The notes under the pieces: generated by a model
Told to the model about the DNA's origin: nothing
Seen by the model: the letters and a program-made list of their open reading frames with translations, nothing else
The model's database searches: none
In this document: piece by piece, positions 26,101-38,648 of the stretch
Numbering within the stretch: position 1 is the stretch's first letter
Layout of the letters: the number at the start of each line of letters is the position of its first letter
Program-made: the position numbers and the translations under genes
Assembly: GCA_020226215.1 (NCBI GenBank)
Contig: CM035233.1
Location: 15,395,701-15,459,700, forward strand
Length of the DNA stretch: 64,000 nucleotides
Direction of reading: 5' to 3'
Origin: Sindora glabra
Taxonomy: Eukaryota > Streptophyta > Magnoliopsida > Fabales > Fabaceae

Positions 26101-27639
26101 TATAAGATATTTTTTATATTATTTCTTCGTATTTTCTACCTTTTAAAGGGTTACATATGTTCAATTTAATAAAATTGATCTTGTTTTGTGATTAGGTTAT
26201 AATTTTACAATATTTTTTAAACTATTCAATTAGAGATGGAATTTTACATTATTTCTAGTTTTCAGCTATGGATTAAGCTTTGGATGTCTAAATTAGGTGA
26301 TCTTCATGTCATTAGAAAGATAAAAGGAAGTTATGAAACTTCTATGTTATAACTAAAGTCTAGTTTAGATATTTAAAAGGTCAAATTTAGTCATAATCAT
26401 GAAGCTCTATTTTTGTCTTAACTAGCCCAATTATGGTTTTTGGGATATATTTGGAGTTTTAGGATTTCAATTGAGATGAAACCATTACTCAAAGTCAAAT
26501 AAAACCTAGCCTAATAACTTTCAAGTTTAGGGCTTTGGAGAAACTATACCATTTTGGTGGTCAAATTTAAGCTAGAAGTTAAGGTATGGAAATTTGCTAT
26601 AATAAACATTGTTAGTAATTTAATTTATAAATTAGGTTATAGGCTTCCAATTTATCTAAGGCTCTATTCTTTATATCCCTAAGAGATATATTTACTTAAT
26701 TCATTAAGCTTTTTAATGGAAAAGAACTGATTTATTTAGATTTTATGCCTCTAAAGGTAACACAATTTAGAATTTAGTTTTGACAACATTTTCTTTTCTT
26801 TTTTTCTTCTAGTTGTAAACTACCATGAATGGCTAGGTTTCTTTTTTTAGTTCAATGGAGTTTTATCCTTAATTTGGTTCAATTTTGAAATTGAATCTTC
26901 TTTTTTTACTTTTAATTCGATTATTCTTTAATTTTCTATTTTTTCAAGTTCATGATTACTTCATATAATTTGCTAATTTGGATCATTATTCAATTGTCTA
27001 CTTTGATCTATTACTATGTAATTAATTATAATGTTACAGTATAATTATTTGATTAATGAGTAATAATTAGGTTTTAGAGATTTGACATCTAGATGAATCA
27101 TTACCTAAGTGAATATTATTGTTTATTAGTATTGTTGTATGATTCATCATTGTTTATTAGGTGGTGCTTTTTGCATCAATAAGTTTGTCTCTCCTACTAT
27201 TTGTAATATTTTTTAATTAATGTTTATTGGCTTTTAAACTATAACAATGAAAAAAACCAATAAAAGAAATCATTGTAATTTTTTATTAAAAAATAGTGAC
27301 ACTACATTATGACGTCTTTTGTTAAATTCAATTAATATGGAAAACTAGCTATTTTACATATAAATGTTTGTTGTTAATAAACTAATGTTATGTATCCATT
27401 CTAGAGAGGTTGTCATACAATTCAACATGTTAGTTGTTTTTAGGAAACAATGTTGATTATTATATTACCAACATTAAAAGTTACTATTACATCAGTTATT
27501 GTAAAACGAACATGTTATATTTGACTATTAAATATTTTAAATTTAAAACATTGGGTGTTAGATGTCAATTTTAATATACAACCAATATAGAATATTAAAC
27601 AAAATTACTATGCTTTTCATTGAACTTATGAAAATAAAA

Positions 27640-30600
27640 GCAAGAGTTGAAATAGAAAACTAGCTTGTTCTAGTGCTAATGCATGTCATTTCAAACTAGA
27701 AATTATACTATACTTACTTTACCACATAGATAAGATGAGTTTAGGTCAAACTTAAAGGATTTGATGATCAATAGATAACATTGAAATATTAAGTAATGGG
27801 TTTTATAAAAAGCACTAAGCAAAAATAAAATGTAATGATTAATAATAAAATTAAAAGTAGTAAAATCATGGTAAGGAGAATTATCAACTTAAGAGATATT
27901 TTGCACCTTAATTAATTGATTTATCCTAAATAACACCTATGAAGTTACTCTAGTTTGACTAATTAGCCAAGAATTGCCCTAACAACCTTATTTTCTTTAA
28001 TCAATTAACCTAAGCCTAGCACCTAGATTAACTCGCTATTGTTTAAGTCCAACACCTAAACAATATCATTAAGATTTAGGGAATTAAAATTAAATTGATA
28101 ACCTAACCAACCATTGAATCATTAATTCATATCCTATTTCTCTTAGACAACTAATGATTTACCCAAATGCCAAATTATCAGAGCCTAATTGATGCTCATT
28201 CATCAATTAATTAAAATCCAACACCATAATTAATTATTTAGTTGTAAATCACAATAAATAACAAACTAATAGATACAAGTTAGTAATTATCTAAAATAGT
28301 CATAAACTTAAATAGGGAAAAAAATAAAGCACAATTAAATTGAATTTAAATTAATAGTAAAGTTTCAAAATTAAACCAAATTAAGGTTAGAATTCCTATG
28401 AATTGATTAAAGAAAATTAGCTACCCAAGGTGGTTTATAAGAGAAAATCTAAAGAAGATAGTTTATTGTTTAGAGGATATGATGCCTTTAGATGCATAAA
28501 ACCTAATATATCTAATATCCCAAGGAGGAAAACCTACCAGGTTAACTTAAAGTTCCTTTTAGGGTTACAATGAATATGACATTATTTGATTTGGAAGCCT
28601 AAAACATAATTTACAATCCAAAACACTAAAAAAGTTTACTTAAGTAAAATTTTGTAAGTGTCTCTTCTAGCTACTACAAGATGCCCAAAACTATGTAGTT
28701 TCACTAAACTAAGTCTTAGATAAAATCAAGTTAGGTCTTAGGTAACTTTAAGTGCTAGTTTGAACCTAACTAAATCCCTAGAGCTCCATCTATTCTTGAG
28801 TTAATGAGATTGGGTCAAATTTAACAACAACATTAAATCTTTTACTTGGCTAAATATAGACCTCTAAACATTCAAATTGAGTTCCGACCAAAACATAAAA
28901 ATTGTAGAGCCTCTCTTAGCTTTCCAATGATATAAACATTATCCTAATTAAACATTTAGAACTCAAGTTATAGATAAAAACCTAAAATAATATTAAAATC
29001 TAGTATTAATTAGATAATCCGATAATATTACAAAATTATGACCTAATGTTAAAATAAAACTAATTCCATTAAATTAAGCATATGTAATACTCTAAGAAAT
29101 GAATTATAAGATAAAATAATATTAAAAATATTATTTACATTAGGTGCCAAAGTATAGATTGCGAGGTGAGAGATACTCCTCATAAAATTTGTAGTGCCCT
29201 ATGAAAAAATTTATATGAGAGATCACCAAAACTTTAATTCAATCAATAGTTGATCCATAAGTCACAATGCACTAAAGTTAGATCAATGCTAGTTTATAGA
29301 AAATAATGTAGTATAATAAGACAAACCAGCTCGTAACCCTGTGATTTCTAAATTGAATTATTAACAATATTTACACAATTCTCTAATTTATTATGCACTA
29401 AAAACATAAGAAATAAATGCAAACAAAATGCAAATACAAACTCGATAGAATGCAAGATAGAATACAAAATATAGTAGTATACAGTAACAAAATTATGCAA
29501 AACACAAAATTAGGGGGTTTTATGAATTGAAATTGAAATAAATGTGTTAAAAAAACAAGCCAGAAAGTAAATAGTAAGAAAGAAAATCAATGTAACAAAA
29601 CAACCAATTCAAGGAATTAAGAGTTTTAGTTTGGATTAATCATGAATTAATTAAGATTTTACTTTTTTAATGAATTTTTCAATCTTGAATTACTTGAAAC
29701 TCTTACAATAATTCATGAACTCTATACTAGTTAATCATCTAGGATTTCATTAATTAATATTAGATAAACTAAGCAATTGCTATTATCCCTAAGTTAGATC
29801 AAAATTAACTTAAAAATAGAATTCAATTGATTTGAGAAATTAAATTAGAAACTTTCAAATTAATCCCTCAGCCTTCTATCCCTATGTATAAAATTGTGAT
29901 TTACTAACCACAATTCAATATCAAAATAACAAAATATCATAAATCACAAGTATGAACATTTATTATACTAAATTAACATCTAACAAATGTAATTTTAAGA
30001 AATCAACATAAGTAATTAGGAAAAGAGAAAAATTAATCAAAAAAAGTTAAAATTACAAATCATAATCTCATCATTTGATAGAGGAGAGCCTCAAACTCTT
30101 TGAATCAACTCCAAAATTAGCTTTCCATTGCTAGAAAGCAAAAGAGTTAGACGAAGAAGAGAAAAGCTATTTGCTTAATATTGTCCTTTCTCTTGTGTTT
30201 AATGAGTTTTTTTTCCTTTTATCTAACCTAATTAACCTAAAATTCTATCATACCTACATTCTATGTCTTTTAAAATTATAAGAATGAGGCCTTCCTAATT
30301 TTTAGAAGCCTAGAACTCATTTCTACAAAGCAACTAACTCTAAAAGTTATGGCAATAAATTTTCATAAGTTTAACTTCTAACTAGTATAAAATCACAAAA
30401 ATAATATAATTTACATAATCCATAAATATAAAAGTTATAGAGTTAGGTAAAAAATTTGGCATTCATTTCACATTAATTGGACCTCTGTAGCCTTAGATAT
30501 GGCCTAAAAATTGAAGCTAGCTTTGTTGAGATAAAAATAAGGCTTTAGCTTCTCAGTTAAATAAGAGCTTCAAGAAGCCCAAACTGGGCTATGACCAAAC

Positions 30601-30850
30601 ATTAAAATTATAAATATTTCTTTAAGCTTTTCAGTGGTATAAAAATTACCCTAATCCAACATCCAGAGCCTAAGATATAGTTAAAAAATAGAAACAGTGT
30701 CAAAATTCAACATTAATTAAATAAATTTAAAATATTGTAAAACTAATCCCAAATTATAAAATAGGGGCAATTATGTGAAATTAAGCAAGCGTAACTTACT
30801 AAGACATATGAAATAAGAGGAAATAATATAGTAAATATTTTTTTCATCAA
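27640..30850. repeat. Two diverged copies of an interspersed repeat
   Basis: About 27800-29120 and 29140-30850 share ordered landmarks, including a segment near 28730 and 30440 with AAGTTAGGTC or AGAGTTAGG(T) and a terminal TAAGA...TGAA(A/T)TA...ATAATAT run. A third relative lies inside the LTR retrotransposon at about 12500-14090. No coding capacity is visible. Confidence 0.5.
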
Positions 30851-32216
30851 TAGTTCATCCCTATCTTATAATGTATTCTTCTTATTATTAGGGTGCATTT
30901 GCACACCTTATTTTTTTCCCTTTAAACCGAAGGAAAAATGTTTATTTATTATGATTGTGTATAATTTTTTGAATTTTGTACTTCTAGTTTCATTTTTTAG
31001 GGTTTTAGGTAGTGTGTGGTGATATGTTCCCTACAAAGTAAATACATTATACATTCTAGCAAGTTATGTATTATGTTTACAAAGTACAAGTTATTTATTG
31101 AAAATGGCAATTTGAAAAGTAAAAAACTTCATTGCATACCTCCATATTATTTATATGTTAAACAAAAGGTTTGACATGCTAGACATCATGCTAAAAAGAT
31201 TTAGGTTGAAGATCCTCTTTGTGATATTGTAAAAAATTGAAGGCATTAGAGTTCATATTTTTTATGCTTATACTATATGTATAATTAGTGTCATATTCTT
31301 AATTACTAGTTTTAAATATTTGTTTATGATTCTTAATATTCTAATAATATGCACATTTTACATGCTATGTTTTGACTCTTCTAGTAATCACAATTATTTG
31401 TAGCCTAGTGGTGAAAACAGTGCTTTTCAACTTAATAAACAATATATAATACTAGTAAAGTTTAATAACATAAGTTAGGTAATAAATTTTCCTACAATAA
31501 AATGCACATATTATTAATATTGCACTTACAATATTAATTTTAACCTACTTGTACCATTCTTTTGTTGTAGTGAGTTTTCCAAAAGGTTTTTTCAATGGCC
31601 ATATCATTCTTTGATTTTTAGAGGTATTATTTCAATTTTTTCAAGATGTATATATTATTTATTATTTTAATATCTTTAATTTTTTTACTCCAATTAAATA
31701 TATGAAGTTGTTACCATTGAGATTTTCTTATATTGGGATTTTATTTTTCTTATCATGGAATCATTGAGATGGGGGGGCTTAAGTACTGTATTGGGTGTGT
31801 AATAATATGATTTGATGTTATTTGTAACTAAGTTAAGGTGAATACTATTATAGGTGTAGTAGGGTTTAAACAAAATTAAATACAAGTTAGTTAATTAATA
31901 AAATCAATATGATAGACTAGTCCTTAAATGTTGGTTAATTAAATCAAACCAACGTACTATGTCAAAAATCAACATCTTAAATAAACAATAACGTCAATTG
32001 TTGAACTAAGGAACAACATTGCATACAATGATTCAATATTTTCTAAGCACTTAAATGTTAGTTTTTCCTATAGAAGAACTAATATGATTATCATTTTCTA
32101 CATTGGTTAAGGAACTGACATTGAATATTTAAACATACAATGTCGCACATATATATGTCTATTTATACTTGATGTCTAACATATTTAACAACCAACTTGA
32201 TTTTACAATTTTGTAG
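30851..32216. other. Repeat-derived sequence ending in a CACTA-like terminus
   Basis: No gene is seen. Subterminal-type motifs with AACATT and CAATGT appear from about 31900 and end at TTTTGTAGTAGT near 32217. Confidence 0.4.
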
Positions 32217-33705
32217 TAGTAAACTAAAGTTTAGATTACAAGAAAATGTAGAAAGATAAAAGAAAATAACAAATTACTACTTGGTTAGGCTAGTAGTGTG
32301 CTGGGACACATTGTTCATTAATATGGCAATTATAGCAACATCAGCCTCTAGCTCTTCATATTAATGATATTTATACTCCTAATCCTGAAGGTTACTTGTG
32401 AGCACATTAACAATGCATTAACTTTGAAGGGAATAGTGCATTTCAAAGAGCACATGTTAATAAGCACCTTAAACAGCCATGATCACAACTTCCTCTAAAA
32501 ATAGCACATAACTATCTCTATGATGCCATGAGGATAAAACCCATAAACTATCTTGAAAAGGTCAACATTTTGAATATAGGTTGAAGCTTTTAAGAGATCT
32601 TAACCCCCTTCCATACCAAGTGAACCTTATGAGCTTGTAGAAGCATTTCTTAATCAATTGTGCTATTGGTTGAAACTCTTGAAAAGCTGGCTAACAGGTA
32701 TTAACTAAAAAGAATCAAGAATTACAATTATTATATATGTTGGATAAAGAGAAAACATAGGAGCCATTTGTTTTAATAAAAAATATCTTTTGTACAAATG
32801 TAATTATAAAATGTAAAGATGACAAAAAATGTCCTAATTATTCTATGTTAAATATGGAAAGTGTAGTGGAAAACAACATCTTCTATTTCAAAGAGAAAAG
32901 TTATTTTTCCTTCACTATCATATCATTAGCTATCATATTTTTTTAAATTAAGGTATATAAGTGATATATCACTTTTTTATTTTATGAAAATAAATATTTT
33001 TTTTAAAAAATCTTTTGACATAATAAATGGGGTGTTAATGATAGAACCATTCCCAAATCTTAAAGGTTAAGTATAGAATCATCTCACTAAAATCCAAAAG
33101 TTACAATGGTAGAGACTCTATGAAAAATCTAGTGCTTGAAGTAGTAAAGTGCTACATGCAAGCCAAGTGTGAGAGAGTATATAGTGCACCATTAAATTAA
33201 ATTGCACATTAGAGGGATAAATTCTCTATGCATCCTATATGATGACATATTAGCCTTTGATTAGGTGATGTACTAGTGTGCGGTATATTTTTCCATTAAG
33301 TTTTGAAAGCAATAGAGTTTTGTGCAAAAAATTAAATTTTTAAAAAGATAAAGATTCTTGTAGATAACATATTATGAAAATCAAATAATGATACTCTTAA
33401 CAAAATGCAAGAAAAATAATGAAGAAAATAAAATAATATAAAAATAATTTCTTTCATTTACTATTGTGTAAGATCTTTCTTACATCGTAAAGGACTTCAA
33501 GCACAATTGCTCTTCTTGGGTAACACCCAAATCTAACTAACATAAGAAAAAAATTATTATATATAATTATTACTAAAAATTTAAGTTAAATTCCACCAAT
33601 ATAACTCCTAATAACCTATAAAAAATGAAAGAATTTCTCGAATCTCATGAAAATATAATATTTACAATATTTCATTGAATCACTTCCTAAAGTCCACTTG
33701 TGAAC
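32217..33705 (-). other. Inverted copy of the PME 3' flank (right inverted arm)
   Basis: Read on the minus strand, this is PME 3' UTR and flank. The conserved CAAGAAGAGCAATTG and GCTTGAAGTCC block is at about 33484-33520. It continues through the homologue of 6600-6977 and then directly into the homologue of 17407-18044. At about 32800-32830 it lacks the LTR retrotransposon, so it shows the pre-insertion state. Confidence 0.85.
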
Positions 33706-34407
33706 CTAGACTTTAGGAGTTGGGAGTGAAAGCAGCCACTCAGAAGCCTTAATATACTGAGGACATATGAAAGGTTTGGCCTTCGACTCACTTAGTTGCT
33801 TTGTGAACTCGGTTGCGGTTGCTCCTCCACTATTCTTGTATTCTTCGAAATATATAGTGCAACAGCACAGAGAACATTGTCATAGTAATATTAATAGAAT
33901 TAATTTGCATGTTTGATTAAAATGCTATATTATAAGGGTGCCTCTTAACTTATGTCAATCATTTTCCCTTTCAATATAAAGAAAAATAGATCATAAAATA
34001 TGCACTTGAAAATTTTGATAAAAATTTAACTTAAAAATAATAAAGACTACTACTTTTGCATATGAAATTTTACATTTGATTTTACAAAAAGTTACAATTT
34101 TATATAGATAAAGTATATAATAGATAAATAAAAATTTGTAATATTATTTTATATAATATAATTTTTTTAATTTTATATAAAAATTATTTATAGTTTTTAA
34201 TAGAACATTAATAGGTCATGTTAATTGGAGCATTTAATTGTACTGAAAATATAGTAATTTTAAAATATATGTACTTCTATTTAATTTAACTTTTTATGAA
34301 TTTTAAAAAATAATCAAATTAAAGAACATAAAATTTTGAAAAATTATATTTTTAATATAATCAAATACTTATAAATTAGTGTCCTCAAGGCACTAATTGA
34401 TTGAATC

Positions 34408-34409
<2 letters not shown>

Positions 34410-34474
<65 letters not shown>
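34410..34474. repeat. (AT)n microsatellite in pseudogene intron 3
   Basis: An AT array of about 32 units lies at the position homologous to the array in PME-1 intron 3. Confidence 0.95.
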
Positions 34475-34477
<3 letters not shown>

Positions 34478-34882
34478 TACATATCATTGAATTTTAATTT
34501 GTGAATGCAAAGAATAAAAAATTATATTGTAATATATTCTTGTCATTTCTTTTTATTAAAAAAGATAATAAATAATATTAATTTTAAGTAGTAAAGAGTC
34601 ATAACTTATTAATGTATATTTTATTAAAAATTAATTGATATATAAAATTATTAAAGATTTATTAGGATAACAAACATAAAATTTGAAATAAATAATAAAT
34701 GCTTTTTGTTTCCTAATAAAAATAAAAAAAAATTCTAGAACTACAAATAAAAGTTTAGTAGAAGCAATTAGAATGAATTATGGGACTAACTTGGTATGTT
34801 CAGTCTTAAAAGTTCTCACTCTAGCCATTAGGATTAATGATAATAATCATTGACTCATTGTGGTATTGGCATAGACCACTTT

Positions 34883-36070
34883 GCATCTATTTGGAACATG
34901 TGTAAAGAAGGGAGGAAGAAATGGAAGGAGTGAAATATTGGGTGAAATTCACAATTTCACCTGTTTGGCATCGCAGTGAAATGGAAAAGGGGAGTAAACT
35001 AAGTTGAAAATGTAGGTGGGGGCCACCAATGAACTTTATGCCCTGATGTGAGGTGAAATTTGGGGTGAAAGGTGATTTGTCTTCTTCATTCCCATGTTGC
35101 CCTTTTGTTGAAACGCCAAAAAATCATGGCCCCTCAATTCTTCATCTTCATACTCTTCCTCCTCCTCTCCTCTTTGATGCCTTCTTCAACCAAAGCACAA
35201 GATGCCAATTTTGTCCAACCAATAAATCAGAAAATGCTAGGTTTAAAGAAACAGAAGCTCACCCACTTCAAATTCTACTAGCACGATGTCGTCAATAGCT
35301 GCAATCCCACTCAATCGCCTTCGTGAAGTTACCACAAAACATAACCATTGCTTTCGATCTGGTGAATATGATCAATAATCCTCTTACCTTGGGCCCAGAA
35401 CTTAGCTCCAAATTGGTGGGAAGAGCATAAGGTTTTTACGCCTCTGCTTCATAGAATGAAGTTGGTCTTTTGATGGCTATGAATTTTGCTTTCATTGAAG
35501 GGAAATAAATACTAATATTGTATTCTTCTAAAAAATAAAAATAAGAATTTTTAATATTTGAAATATTTTGAAATTCAGTAACAATTTTTTAAGTTTAGTA
35601 GATTTTGTAAGTTGGTATAATAAGCAAAAGTGTATCATTAAAATGATAATGTGTGAAAAAATTTAAATCCAATAACATGTAATATTAATATTAGAGGTAA
35701 ATGTGTAAAAAAAATTAGTATTATTATTTAAAATTATTTAAAAAATTTTACCTCTTATAAAATATATAGCATTATATTAATATATTATAGATTTTTAATT
35801 AAGTTTAATGAATTAATATTATAATTATCTCTATATAATATACTATAAGGATATTATAGTAATTTAACTCAATCGCATTTCCTCCCTCCTCTAATTTTCA
35901 TCTATTCTAAACAAAAGAAATTAATTTCACTCCTATTTCATCTCCCCTCCATTTTCATCCATTTCAAACAACTTAGGTGAAAAGTCTTTTACCTCCAATT
36001 ACTTCCCTTTCCATTTCCTTTCATCTCTATTTCCTCCCTCTTTCACTTTCACCTCCACCTAAACAAAGCA
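34883..36070. mobile_element. 1.19 kb DNA transposon carrying a dirigent gene fragment
   Basis: It interrupts pseudogene exon 3 between the codons for RPK and VV. The flanking TTT at 34880-34882 and 36071-36073 is a 3 bp target duplication relative to the intact exon. The two ends form imperfect inverted repeats of about 120 bases: outer TGC...TTTGG or TTTAGG, purine-rich GAAGGGAGGA or AGAGGGAGGA, and inner TTTCACCT...GAAA...GGGGAG. A 3 bp duplication fits PIF/Harbinger or CACTA, but no canonical terminus is visible, so the superfamily is open. No transposase is present. Confidence 0.75.
35126..35519 (+). pseudogene. Dirigent-protein gene fragment captured in a transposon
   Basis: From ATG 35126 the frame reads MAPQFFIFILFLLLSSLMPS (signal peptide), then HFKFY-stop-HDVVNSCNPTQ. 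After a frameshift come FDLVNMINNPLTLGPELSSK, LVGRA-stop-GFYASAS-stop-NEV and GLLMAMNFAFIEGK. These are the ordered landmarks of dirigent proteins (phenoxy-radical coupling in lignan and lignin formation): FY-x-HD, DDPLT-x-GPE-like, GRAQGFYASAS and AMNF-x-F-x-EGKY. Three stops replace Trp, Gln and Gln. The C-terminal part of the family fold is missing. It lies inside the transposon's inverted-repeat ends, as expected for a captured gene fragment. Confidence 0.9.
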
Positions 36071-36203
36071 TTTGGGTCTTGACATCCAAGCACTGCCTAA
36101 GAAGGTTCCAGTTCTGGTCCTATTTACATCACAAGGCACAAATAAATATCCTGCGTCCTCTGTTACATAATTTCTTGCTTGTGCAGCTATCGCTCTAATT
36201 CCA

Positions 36204-36692
36204 TTTAGAGATTAGAGATGTACATATCGCCCGCTTGAAAAAATATAGTATTTAAGCTCTTTTTTTTACTTAATAGCTTGTTGGGCTTTTTTTGAAGCCA
36301 GATTAATAATTAGGCCAGGCTTGGACCAAGATAAAAAAACTCGGCTCAGCCTAGCTCGACTTGATTATATTAATATATTTTTTATAATATAATTATATAT
36401 TAAAAAATAATTATATCTAATTATTTTTAATATAAATAAGATTAATTTGATATAATTAAATATTTTATATATTTAAAAATCATATTATTTCTTTAAATAT
36501 ATATTTTTTATTTTAAAAATTAAAATTTTTACTTAAAAATAAAAAAATAATTTACTTAGGTAATCGAATTGGCCCAGCGGGCTTTACAATTAAAGAATCA
36601 ATTCGGGCTAAGCCAAATTCTTTAAAAAAATAATCAAGCTTGAGCCATAAATGTTATACAATTTAATCCACCCGGCCCGACCTATATATAAG
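36204..36692. mobile_element. 489 bp insertion in pseudogene exon 3 with 10 bp target duplication
   Basis: TCTAATTCCA (36194-36203) and TCTAGTTCCA (36693-36702) flank the insert. PME-1 has this motif once, so it is a target-site duplication with one change. The insert is AT-rich in the middle with GGGCCGGG and GCCCGC motifs near its ends. I see no long inverted repeat or coding sequence. The duplication length suits a Mutator-like MITE or a retroposon. Confidence 0.75.
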
Positions 36693-38101
36693 TCTAGTTC
36701 CATTGTCCCAAATCACAATCAATTTTGTCTCTTAGACATCATGAATAAAATAAAATAAAATTCAATTGATATCCAATTATAAAAATGTTATAAGTATTAA
36801 AAATTAAATTTTAAATTAAATTTTAAATTTTTATATAATCATTTAATTAAATTTTATAAATTTATTTCATCATTTTACATTTAATAATAATTCTTAATTT
36901 TCATTCAAAATATAATTTCGTATCCCAATATCAATATATATATAGCATTGCCGATTCAATTATTATCGTAATATTTTTTTTTACTAAAATGATAATTGCC
37001 AATTATATAAATACAAATCTAAATCAAATATTTTGAAGAAGATAATATTTTCTAAACTAATTAAATAAAATAATAAATAAATATAGCTTATCAAATGTAG
37101 AGAATTTCCACTCCTAAAAATGAAATCGATAGTGTCCTTGATGGTACAGTCTTTGAAGAAATGCTTGCCCTTATCATTACACAGGGTATTTCGGAATCTG
37201 TTCATCATGAACTGTGTAGAACACCGCTTTATCCCTGGAAATTCTGAACGCTACCACTTGAGCTCCGGGCCTCTTCCCATCCAGCGTTGGTGCCGAATTC
37301 TACCCATTATTCACCATTAAATTTATAACCATAGTGTTTGAAGTAAATAACCACTGCCATCATTAAAAATTTTATACTCAAAATGCATTTTTATGTTTCT
37401 TCTGAAAAAAAATATATCATATCAAATAAAAATGATTGATTATATATGACAATTATAACATTTTAGTTGACCTCAAGTATTCTGAATCAAATCAAAATTT
37501 AATAATTAATTAATCATCTATAAAAGTTTTTTGTATTAAAAAAAAGTACGAAAGTGGTTATGGTTATACTTTGTTGGTATGTATTAAAAAAATTCATATG
37601 CACAAGTATTTTTGTAAGTTATCTAATAAAGTTTTGTAAGTTTTACAATTTCTTTTGAAAGTTGTAAATTTTATATATGAATGAAAAAAAGGTTTAAAAT
37701 ATTTTATGTAATTTTGAATAATTGGGTTGTAATTTATTTTGTATTTATTTCATGTAGGTAAAAATTCATATACATATAATATTTTATAAAAAAATTACAA
37801 GATTTTATATAAAAAATAGTAACGTTATAACTTTAAAATTAAACCTTAATAAAATTAGCAAGATTTTCAAATGCATATCAAAACATAACCCAAATGATTA
37901 TCATTTGTTAATGGTTAAGAACAACGAATGTTGATTAAAATTATATTAAAAAGCATGATTCACATTAGTGTCGGTGTATGTAATTATATTATAAATTTTA
38001 TAATTTTGCACCACATTAATCAACATTATCATGTGATTTCATATTTTATAATGTAATCACAATCATAATTCTTTTGTAATAATTAAAATAATTAAATCAT
38101 T

Positions 38102-38103
<2 letters not shown>

Positions 38104-38145
<42 letters not shown>
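38104..38145. repeat. (AT)n microsatellite in pseudogene intron 1
   Basis: About 21 AT units lie between exon 2 and exon 1 of the reverse pseudogene. The array is not at the same point as the PME-1 intron 1 array. Confidence 0.9.
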
Positions 38146-38148
<3 letters not shown>

Positions 38149-38648
38149 AAGTACAGGGATCAAATCCGAAATGTAATAGATATATAAAATTTTTAAAAAA
38201 TATCAGATATCACTCAAGTTAAAGCTTCTTTACAATCACAATTGTAATTTAAAATGAAAAATAATATACTTACCAATATAATGATATTAGCAACAGCAAA
38301 GTAATCCGATTTAACGATCAAAGAAGCACTATCAATCATGCCATATTAGATCAAGATTGGCATGCTATCTAATGGCTCATAGCACATTACAAAAGGCCTT
38401 GTTCTTTCAATCTTGGCTTTCTCAATGTAAGTTCCACTTCCAATGTAAATAACCACATGCTTTGTATTCTCGTTTGGAATGCTCTAGATAGGATCACTAA
38501 TGGTCTCAAAATCCTCACTCCTATCTTTCATAACCTTTCACAATTTTAACACTATCTTTTGTGTTCACAAGTGCAAGATCTAACATCTTCTTTTGGTCTT
38601 CAAATGGTTTCACATTGCTATCAAACCATGCAGACGATTGGAATTTTA

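Larger units (their letters stand above)
18045..32216. mobile_element. Degenerate CACTA-like (En/Spm) repeat complex
   Basis: The right edge reads CAATTTTGTAGTAGT (about 32203-32217), like the 3' terminus of CACTA elements. The left edge near 18045 reads ACTCCTATAGAATTGC, an imperfect inverted match (ACTACTACAAAATTG on the other strand). Inside are short subterminal-type motifs around CAACAT and ATGTTG (18840-20000, 24100-24850, 27250-27600, 31900-32200) and decayed transposase-like reading frames (20641-20920, 25250-26100). Other repeats are nested within. Whether this is one element or several overlapping copies is not resolved. Confidence 0.45.
33706..38648 (-). pseudogene. Reverse-strand PME pseudogene, four exons, 5' truncated
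   Basis: Minus-strand remnants are exon 1 (38648-38274), exon 2 (37299-37092), exon 3 (36731-34791, with two insertions) and exon 4 (33859-33706). The signal peptide and promoter are missing. Exon 1 has a frameshift after KIVK, an in-frame TAG and a loss of about 20 bases before the last segment. Exon 2 has a one-base insertion, QD of the active site changed to RN, and DFIFG changed to DFIFR; its donor GT is AT. Exon 3 has its acceptor changed to AA and LGRAW changed to LGSAW. Exon 4's acceptor is TG, although its frame is open to the normal TAG with small in-frame losses. No functional enzyme can result. Confidence 0.95.

Noticed and set aside
37120..37320. Plus-strand frame of 66 codons
   Set aside because: It is the antisense shadow of exon 2 of the reverse PME pseudogene.
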